64,000 nucleotides of DNA from WHSW01 sp033856255. Its GTDB lineage: Bacteria > Actinomycetota > Thermoleophilia > Solirubrobacterales > 70-9. The translations under genes were made by a program, and so were the position numbers. The stretch is from contig JAWVFH010000008.1 of assembly GCA_033856255.1 (NCBI GenBank), positions 99,017 to 163,016 of the forward strand. The letters are read 5' to 3'. The notes under the pieces are model-generated. The model was not told where the DNA came from. It made no database searches and worked only from the letters and a program-made list of their open reading frames with translations. Below, piece after piece: positions 59,632 through 64,000 of this stretch (the stretch's first letter is position 1; every line of letters starts with the position of its first letter).

Positions 59632-59892
59632 ATGGCAACCCCCGCTAAACGCATCAATGTGACGCTCGATCGCGAGCACGCGCTCAAGCTGGTGAAGCTC
59701 GCTGAACGCACTCATGTTCAAGAGGGCACCCTCGCACGATCGCTGCTCTCTACGGCGCTCGACGATGCTGATCCGGACGCGACGCGTATCACCGAGATCC
59801 TGGATGCAATTCCCGGCGCTTGGGAGCGAACGCAGGAGGGGCTCGCGCAAGCAGCCCGAGGCGAGGGCACGCCTCTCGACGAGCTGGCCTGA
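59632..59892 (+). CDS. ribbon-helix-helix antitoxin-like protein
   Basis: 86 aa. ATPAKRINVTLDREHALKLVKLAERTHVQEGTLARSLLSTAL is a CopG/RHH DNA-binding region; the acidic C terminus (ERTQEGLAQAARGEGTPLDELA) would wrap the toxin. Directly followed by a ParE-like gene (TGA then GTG). Confidence 0.8.
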   Translation: MATPAKRINVTLDREHALKLVKLAERTHVQEGTLARSLLSTALDDADPDATRITEILDAIPGAWERTQEGLAQAARGEGTPLDELA

Positions 59893-60186
59893 GTGGCGCA
59901 GATCGTCGTCACCCCGCGAGCGCGGCGGGATGTAGATGAGGCCACTTCCAGTCTCGGCCTTCCCGACGACACGTGGGGTCGGATCGCTCGCTCCTTGCAA
60001 GTCCTCGAAACGTTCCCGGAGGCCGGGCCCGAGTTGGCCGGTAGGTGGGCGCCGACCCGCTTCGTGTTGGGCCCTTGGTCGTGGATGGTTCTTCTCTATC
60101 GCTACGAGAAGTCGTCGAACCTGGTCTATCTCGTCGCGATGCACGATGCGCGAGCCGCAACGTCGGCTACGGCGACGCGCCCGTGA
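59893..60186 (+). CDS. ParE/RelE-type toxin
   Basis: 97 aa from GTG 59893. AQIVVTPRARRDVDEATSSLGLPDDTWGRIARSLQVLETFPEAGPELAGRWAPTRFVLGPWSWMVLLYRYE shows the RelE/ParE beta-sheet toxin pattern (P-AxxDxxE..., W-x-x-LYRY). Whether it poisons gyrase or cleaves mRNA is not visible. Type II pair with the preceding gene. Confidence 0.8.
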   Translation: MAQIVVTPRARRDVDEATSSLGLPDDTWGRIARSLQVLETFPEAGPELAGRWAPTRFVLGPWSWMVLLYRYEKSSNLVYLVAMHDARAATSATATRP

Positions 60187-60216
60187 ACGCCCGAAGCTAG
60201 AGCTGACTGGCAACGC

Positions 60217-60459
60217 CTACTCGAGGAGCCGGCCCGGTGGGACCTCGACGGCGGCGGCGAGGCGTTCCAGGGTCGTGACTTTGGGATCGCGTTTGCCGGC
60301 CTCGATGCGGCTGACCTCGGTTGCGTGGACGCCGCTGCGTTCGGCGACCTGCTCCTGAGTGAGCTCGAGCCGATGGCGGGCAGCGCGCAGGTTCTTGCCG
60401 AGGTTGCCCACGCGGGGATCGTCGGGCCTGCGGAGGCAGACCTCCATAGGAAACTTCAC
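60217..60459 (-). CDS. XRE-family helix-turn-helix regulator
   Basis: 80 aa. LGKNLRAARHRLELTQEQVAERSGVHATEVSRIEAGKRDPKVTTLERLAAAVEVPPGRLL is a complete Cro/C1 HTH (residues 20-78). The first 19 residues may be upstream extension. Converges on the toxin gene; could regulate the pair or the winged-helix gene beyond the gap. Confidence 0.88.
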   Translation of the reverse strand: MKFPMEVCLRRPDDPRVGNLGKNLRAARHRLELTQEQVAERSGVHATEVSRIEAGKRDPKVTTLERLAAAVEVPPGRLLE

Positions 60460-60565
60460 AAGTCATTACTCAGACCTCGAAGTTCCCTAGACCGCCGGCC
60501 ACTCACGACGGCAACAGGGGCCGATCCCGATCCCCGATGTGGCGGGCCGAGACCGGCCCTACCAG

Positions 60566-60581
60566 GAACGCCTAGGCGTTC
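60566..60581. repeat. 16-bp perfect palindrome
   Basis: GAACGCCTAGGCGTTC reads the same on both strands. Operator-like; the arms have no flanking genes closer than 100 bp. Confidence 0.6.
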
Positions 60582-60704
60582 TTCGCAACCATGTAGCTCA
60601 AGCAGACATGCTCGACTTTCGCGATTCTCATCGGCGCTCACCCCCTCCCCCGTCCTCAGCCCAGCGCGGCTCGCCAGGAGGAGGGCGGATACTAAGGAAA
60701 GCCC

Positions 60705-60731
60705 GAGTATCAATCAGATGCTGAGTACCAA
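60705..60731 (+). repeat. direct repeat GAGTAyCAA
   Basis: GAGTATCAA (60705-60713) and GAGTACCAA (60723-60731), 18 bases start to start, upstream of the winged-helix regulator. Possible operator half-sites. Confidence 0.4.
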
Positions 60732-60808
60732 GCAGTTGTCCGGAGAAAAGTCCTTATGCTCGGTACCTACTGATTAGCAAGTACAAATCAAGCTAAGGGG
60801 ATGGCGCA

Positions 60809-61441
60809 GTGAAGACCACGGCGAACCGAGCAGGGCAAAGCGGTAAGAGCATCGAGGAAGTGGTCTCATATGCCCTGGGCCACCGTATTCGCGTCTACGT
60901 GCTGACGATCCTCAACGAAGGCACTTATACCCCCGATGAAATCGCGCGGATCATCGGGGAGCCGTTGAACAATGTTTCTCACCACATCAGGGAATTGCTC
61001 GACGCCGGCTCTATCGAACTTGCCAAGACCGAGATGGTGAGGAATACCAATCAGCACTACTACCGGGCCGTCGAGATGCCCTTCTACTCGGATAAGGAAA
61101 TGGCCGCGATGACTCCGGCACAGAGGCAAGTGACGTACGGGCTGATCCTTCAGTGCATGACGGCAGAGGCGATGGCGGCGTTCTGGGCCGGAAAGATGCA
61201 CAGCGACCCGCGCGTGTGGCTGAGCTGGCGCTGGTACAACGTTGACGAGCAAGGTCGCGACGACATCGCTGACGAGCAGGCGAGGTCATGGGAGCGGATA
61301 CAAGAAATCGAGGCGGAGTCGATCAACCGCTGTGCCTCCTCCGGCAAGAGTGTCACTTCAGTCATCGTCGCCCAGATGGGCTTCAAGCGCGAGCGCACGG
61401 GGCCCACCCCCCCATCGCGTCGTGCCCATAGCAAACGCTGA
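60809..61441 (+). CDS. winged-helix (ArsR/PadR-like) regulator with C-terminal domain
   Basis: 210 aa from GTG 60809. Residues 14-75 form a winged helix: EEVVSYALGHRIRVYVLTILNEGTYTPDEIARIIGEPLNNVSHHIRELLDAGSIEL. The C-terminal 100 residues (LILQCMTAEAMAAFWAGKM, WLSWRWYNVDEQGRDDIADEQARSWERIQEIEAES) look like a ligand-binding or oligomerisation domain. Less GC-rich than most genes here. Confidence 0.82.
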   Translation: MKTTANRAGQSGKSIEEVVSYALGHRIRVYVLTILNEGTYTPDEIARIIGEPLNNVSHHIRELLDAGSIELAKTEMVRNTNQHYYRAVEMPFYSDKEMAAMTPAQRQVTYGLILQCMTAEAMAAFWAGKMHSDPRVWLSWRWYNVDEQGRDDIADEQARSWERIQEIEAESINRCASSGKSVTSVIVAQMGFKRERTGPTPPSRRAHSKR

Positions 61442-61621
61442 CTAACCGACAGCGCCTGTTTGACGACCTTCCGCCGATCTGGAACCGTTCACTACTCAAC
61501 CGACTCGGACTTTCTTCCGGGACTGCCTGGCAGATGGTCGGTCCTCCCCCATGAACCGAACAACTTCCTCCGACGCCACCCCGCAGAGCTGCCTCTCGCC
61601 TGGCCGAGATCGGGAGGCGCG

Positions 61622-61888
61622 GTGACGGTGGAGGGAAGCGAGCGATTTGCTTGGGACGCGCTCGTCCCCCACATCGTCCATCCGCTCAAGGTCACGATCG
61701 TCGAAGCGATGCGGTGGATCGACCAGCCGCTTTCGGCATCCGACCTGACGAAGGTGATCGAGGACGATAAGTACGGCCTTTCGCACATCTCCTACCACAT
61801 GGTCAACCTGGCCCGTGCCGACGCGCTCGAGGTGGTGAGGACGCGTCCCGTGCGCGGCTCGCTCGAGAAGTTCTACTTCTTCACATGA
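61622..61888 (+). CDS. winged-helix DNA-binding protein
   Basis: 88 aa from GTG 61622. AWDALVPHIVHPLKVTIVEAMRWIDQPLSASDLTKVIEDDKYGLSHISYHMVNLARADALEVVRTRPVRGSLEKFYFF is an ArsR-type winged helix (Y-H-M-x-x-L recognition helix). The frame is open to 61460, but that part lacks the look of a domain; the start is uncertain. Distant paralogue of the preceding regulator. Confidence 0.72.
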   Translation: MTVEGSERFAWDALVPHIVHPLKVTIVEAMRWIDQPLSASDLTKVIEDDKYGLSHISYHMVNLARADALEVVRTRPVRGSLEKFYFFT

Positions 61889-62280
61889 GCATGACGATCA
61901 CGGCGCAGCAGCGCGACGCGCTGTACGGCCGCATCCTCGACCGGCTCAGCGGGATCGGCGACGTCTGGCTGGCGGTCTGCGCGGAGAACTTCGACGCCGC
62001 CGAGCGACTCGGCCGCGAGTACTCCGACGACCTGCGCCTGGTGCTGGACGACCTCGGTTGGGGCGACGGGATCAGGGCGACGATCGAGCTGACGACACCG
62101 CCCGACGTCCTGCGCCGCGCCCTGACCCGGCTGCGCGACGCCGCCGTCAGCCTCGACGCCAGCCAGCAGGCCGAGCGGGCCGAGCTGCGCGAGTCGGAGG
62201 AGCGCAATCACCTCGTCGCCGAAGCGTGCCGGCAGGTGCTGGCGGCCCTCGACGAGACCCAGCGCCCGCGACCCGTCTGA
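61885..62280 (+). CDS. helical protein of unknown function
   Basis: 131 aa. ATG overlaps the previous stop (ATGA), so it is coupled to the winged-helix gene. ITAQQRDALYGRILDRLSGIGDVWLAVCAENFDAAERLGREYSDDLRLVLDDLGWG and a long C-terminal amphipathic helix. Could be an effector or partner of the regulator; no family recognised. Confidence 0.65.
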   Translation: MSMTITAQQRDALYGRILDRLSGIGDVWLAVCAENFDAAERLGREYSDDLRLVLDDLGWGDGIRATIELTTPPDVLRRALTRLRDAAVSLDASQQAERAELRESEERNHLVAEACRQVLAALDETQRPRPV

Positions 62281-62296
62281 GGGCGCGGGCGCTGGG
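62258..62296. terminator. 12-bp hairpin between convergent genes
   Basis: Perfect arms CCCAGCGCCCGC (62258-62269) and GCGGGCGCTGGG (62285-62296), loop 15 nt; the left arm lies in the last codons of the 131-aa gene, and the DUF892 gene ends at 62309 from the other side. Confidence 0.65.
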
Positions 62297-62308
62297 GTGC
62301 CTCAGACC

Positions 62309-63028
62309 CTAGGAGCGTTTACGCGAGCCGCTCGCTTTGCGGCGTTTCGGAGCGGCTTTGGATTTGGCTTTGCGCGCCGCGGCTTTCGGTTTGCGCGAGG
62401 CGCTTGCTTTCGCTTTTTTGGCGCGGGCGGGCGTGGCTTTTTTGGCCCTGGCTTTCGTGCTTTTGGCGCTGGCGGGTTTCGCGCGGCGCGAGGCGCCGGC
62501 TCTGGCCGGACGGCGCTGGGCGGCCGGAACCTCGGCCGCGGCGACGGCGCCGGACAGTGACTTGATCTGGGCGGCGAGGAAGTTCGCCATCCGTTCCTCC
62601 TCGCGGCGGATCCCGCGGGCGAGCTTGGCCGTCTCCTTGTCGGAGACCTTTTCGGCGAAGGTCTCGATCGCCAGGTAGGTCGAGATCTCCTCGTGCTCGT
62701 TGAAGTACTCGGTCTTGGCGTTCTTCAGCATTTTCTCCTGCTCGCCGCTGCCGCGCAGCATGTGCAGCGGGCCCTTCGCGGCCGCGGTGGCCTTGCCGAC
62801 CACGGTCTGGATAGCGTGCCCGCCGCCGCCGAGCTTCTTGATCCTCCGCTCGACCTGTTTGGCGTGGGACTTGGTCTCTTTGAGGTGCTGTTTGAGCCGT
62901 TTCTTGTACGGCGCCTTCGTCGTCATCGCGATGTGCGCCTCCAGCGAGGTCTCCAGCTCCTTCTCCTTGCCGTAGGCCTCGTTCAGATACTGGACGAGCT
63001 TCGCATCGCGCTCATTCAAGTCGCTCAT
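62309..63028 (-). CDS. DUF892 (YciE/YciF) ferritin-like protein with histone-H1-like tail
   Basis: 239 aa. Residues 1-160: DUF892 four-helix domain (KLVQYLNEAYGKEKELETSLEAHIAMTTKAPYKKRLKQHLKETKSHAKQV, KTEYFNEHEEISTYLAIETFAEKV, RREEERMANFLAAQI) with Glu/His ligand positions. Residues 165-239: an Ala/Lys/Arg/Ser/Pro tail with repeated KAxxxKAK-type units, like eukaryotic H1 or mycobacterial HupB tails. Suggests a DNA-coating, iron- or stress-related protein. GTTT-N17-GGGTAG upstream. Confidence 0.87.
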   Translation of the reverse strand: MSDLNERDAKLVQYLNEAYGKEKELETSLEAHIAMTTKAPYKKRLKQHLKETKSHAKQVERRIKKLGGGGHAIQTVVGKATAAAKGPLHMLRGSGEQEKMLKNAKTEYFNEHEEISTYLAIETFAEKVSDKETAKLARGIRREEERMANFLAAQIKSLSGAVAAAEVPAAQRRPARAGASRRAKPASAKSTKARAKKATPARAKKAKASASRKPKAAARKAKSKAAPKRRKASGSRKRS

Positions 63029-63064
63029 ATGGCTGGTGGTCCTTCCTGTAGTGGGGTGATTGGG

Positions 63065-63091
63065 CTACCCGCGCCCGATTTGGTTAAAAAC
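63065..63091 (-). promoter_or_regulatory. SigB/SigF-type promoter GTTT-N17-GGGTAG
   Basis: Minus strand GTTT (63091-63088), 17 bases, GGGTAG (63070-63065), about 37 nt before the DUF892 ATG. Identical boxes and spacing to 43266-43292. Confidence 0.6.
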
Positions 63092-63094
63092 TCG

Positions 63095-64000
63095 TTAGCT
63101 GACCAGGCAGTTGGCGCCGCCTTCGCTCTCGCCGGAGGCGGGGAAGGCGTGGGCCAGGGCCTGGGCGATCAACTCGCTGCGTGCGGCGTAACCGGGTGAG
63201 GTGAAGTGGATTCCGTCATCGATGAACCAGGCGTCTTTGACGTCAGAGGCCCAGTCGTAGACTCGCATGTTGGGATATCTCCGGCAGGCGACCAGAAGTT
63301 CTTCGTCCCACTTCTCCATGTTCTTGGCCGCGTAGGGATCGCCTTCTTCGACCAGCGAGCGGACGTTGACCCACATCACCGGTTCGTCGCCGATCGTGTT
63401 CATCATCAGTTCGATCCGTTCCATCTCGCCGACCGCGGAGCCGACGAAGACGTTGGCCGCCTCGTTGGTCCCCAGCGCCAGCACCCAGCAGCCTTTGAAG
63501 CCTTCGATCTTCCATGCTTCCGCCACTTCCTGGGCGTTCGGTTCGCCTTCGAAGCGCTCTTCGATCGAGCGCGCGCCGGAGATCTCCATGTGCTGTTCGA
63601 CGGCGCCGACGTCGGCGTAGCGGGCTTCGATCCGCTGGCTTTCGATCGGCAGGTATTCCGGCGAGGTCAGGCCCTCGGAGGTGGAGTCGCCGATGTGGAC
63701 GACGGCTTTGCAGGAGGAGCGCGTGGAGGAGTTGGCCTGGGCGGGCGTCAGCGGCGGCGGCTTGGCGGTTCCGGCGGCGATGGCTTCTTCCACCCGCACG
63801 GCTTTGCCTTCGGCCGAGACCGAGTTGACGCCGGCCATGCCGGCACCGGCGGCGGCGAGGACGAGGAAGCAGAGGCCGGCGAGCGCCCAGCCCTCTCGAG
63901 AGAGGCTCTGCGGCCGCCACTCCCCCGCCCGCGCCCGCTTCCAGAAACGGCCGAGGGCGCCGTGGCGGACCGGCTCCTCGACGTAGCGCCAGGAGAGCGC
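63095..64000 (-). CDS. acyltransferase-3 / SGNH-hydrolase protein, C-terminal part (cut by window edge)
   Basis: The frame is open to the right edge (301 codons seen). The first visible residues, SWRYVEEPVRHGAL, are the conserved end of the acyltransferase-3 (OafA/YrhL) membrane domain, followed by one helix (ALAGLCFLVLAAAGAG) and an SGNH domain: block I HIGDSTSEGL, block III ALGTNEAAN and block V DDGIHFTSPGY (Asp/His). Such proteins O-acetylate cell-wall polymers across the membrane. A start at 63838 would cut off the membrane part and is rejected. Confidence 0.85.
   Translation of the reverse strand, partial: ALSWRYVEEPVRHGALGRFWKRARAGEWRPQSLSREGWALAGLCFLVLAAAGAGMAGVNSVSAEGKAVRVEEAIAAGTAKPPPLTPAQANSSTRSSCKAVVHIGDSTSEGLTSPEYLPIESQRIEARYADVGAVEQHMEISGARSIEERFEGEPNAQEVAEAWKIEGFKGCWVLALGTNEAANVFVGSAVGEMERIELMMNTIGDEPVMWVNVRSLVEEGDPYAAKNMEKWDEELLVACRRYPNMRVYDWASDVKDAWFIDDGIHFTSPGYAARSELIAQALAHAFPASGESEGGANCLVS

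Larger units (their letters stand above)
60460..60808. other. 349-bp intergenic region with palindrome and repeats
   Basis: No supportable gene. Composition is clearly less GC-rich towards 60690-60800. Holds the 16-bp palindrome at 60566-60581, the inverted copy of ATACTCGGGCTT at 60699-60710, direct repeats at 60705-60731 and AAGGGGA before the GTG at 60809. Likely the control region of the winged-helix gene. Confidence 0.6.

Noticed and set aside
62309..62560. Repetitive low-complexity DNA (gct/ttt-rich) as a tandem repeat array
   Set aside because: It encodes the Lys/Ala-rich tail of the DUF892 protein; the repeats are imperfect and explained by coding.
63095..63838. Stand-alone SGNH hydrolase starting at 63838
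   Set aside because: The same frame continues to the right edge with the conserved end of an acyltransferase-3 membrane domain.

Overview
The window is high-GC DNA with densely packed, often overlapping genes, ATG/GTG starts (TTG inferred at one junction) and no transposases, integrases or CRISPR arrays. Gene content points to a deep-branching actinobacterium, most likely class Thermoleophilia (Solirubrobacterales-like): an actinobacterial uvrC-rapZ / gap-pgk-tpiA-gpmI-tgt arrangement, a SigH-type sigma factor in a cysS-rlmB-sigH operon, several ECF sigma/anti-sigma pairs, an ECF42/DGPF pair, SCP2 and MMPL proteins, and small stress proteins. This placement is inference from gene content; there is no 16S rRNA here.

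Layout. 1-10.5 kb: lower glycolysis operon on the minus strand (gap, pgk, tpiA, gpmI, then tgt cut by the left edge), a VOC protein, an ABC-2 exporter, rapZ and uvrC, with a frameshifted enoyl-CoA hydratase diverging from uvrC. 10.5-20 kb: copper-binding lipoprotein, fluoride channel, MaoC hydratase, a three-gene Tad/TadE-like operon ending in a carboxypeptidase/transglycosylase fusion, a phosphate transporter with its DUF47 partner, wecB, a hydrolase, pterin dehydratase and a BtuF-like protein. 20-32 kb: rhomboid protease, three ECF sigma loci, a PlsC-GpsA fusion, a maleylacetate-reductase-like enzyme abutting tRNA-Thr, signal peptidase, methyltransferase and two exported proteins. 32-38 kb: cysS-rlmB-sigH, acyltransferase, SRPBCC and SCP2-hydrolase genes. 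38-50 kb: an apparent stress island (DJ-1/PfpI, topoisomerase IB, two PRC-barrel proteins, an NRAMP-like transporter, lipoprotein, CsbD-like protein, helical proteins, SDR, MMPL transporter, Zn-ADH, a SpoIIE-type phosphatase). 50-59.6 kb: DNA ligase, amidase, DGPF/ECF42, GNAT, ferritin-like protein, carbonic anhydrase, acyl-CoA dehydrogenase, S9 peptidase. 59.6-62.3 kb: a less GC-rich accessory patch (toxin-antitoxin, XRE and winged-helix regulators). 62.3-64 kb: DUF892 protein with a histone-H1-like tail, and a SGNH/acyltransferase-3 gene cut by the right edge.

Two promoter classes stand out by eye. Many ordinary genes carry a TANNNT hexamer (often TAGACT or TAGGCT) 6-9 nt before the start codon, as expected for leaderless mRNAs; twice two divergent genes share the central TA of overlapping hexamers. 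The 38-50 kb island and the DUF892 gene instead carry GTTT-N14-17-GGGTAN, the pattern of SigB/SigF-type general-stress promoters. One such promoter would drive a tightly overlapping seven-gene operon from a CsbD-like protein through an NRAMP-like transporter and two PRC-barrel proteins to topoisomerase IB, the best candidate here for an undescribed system.
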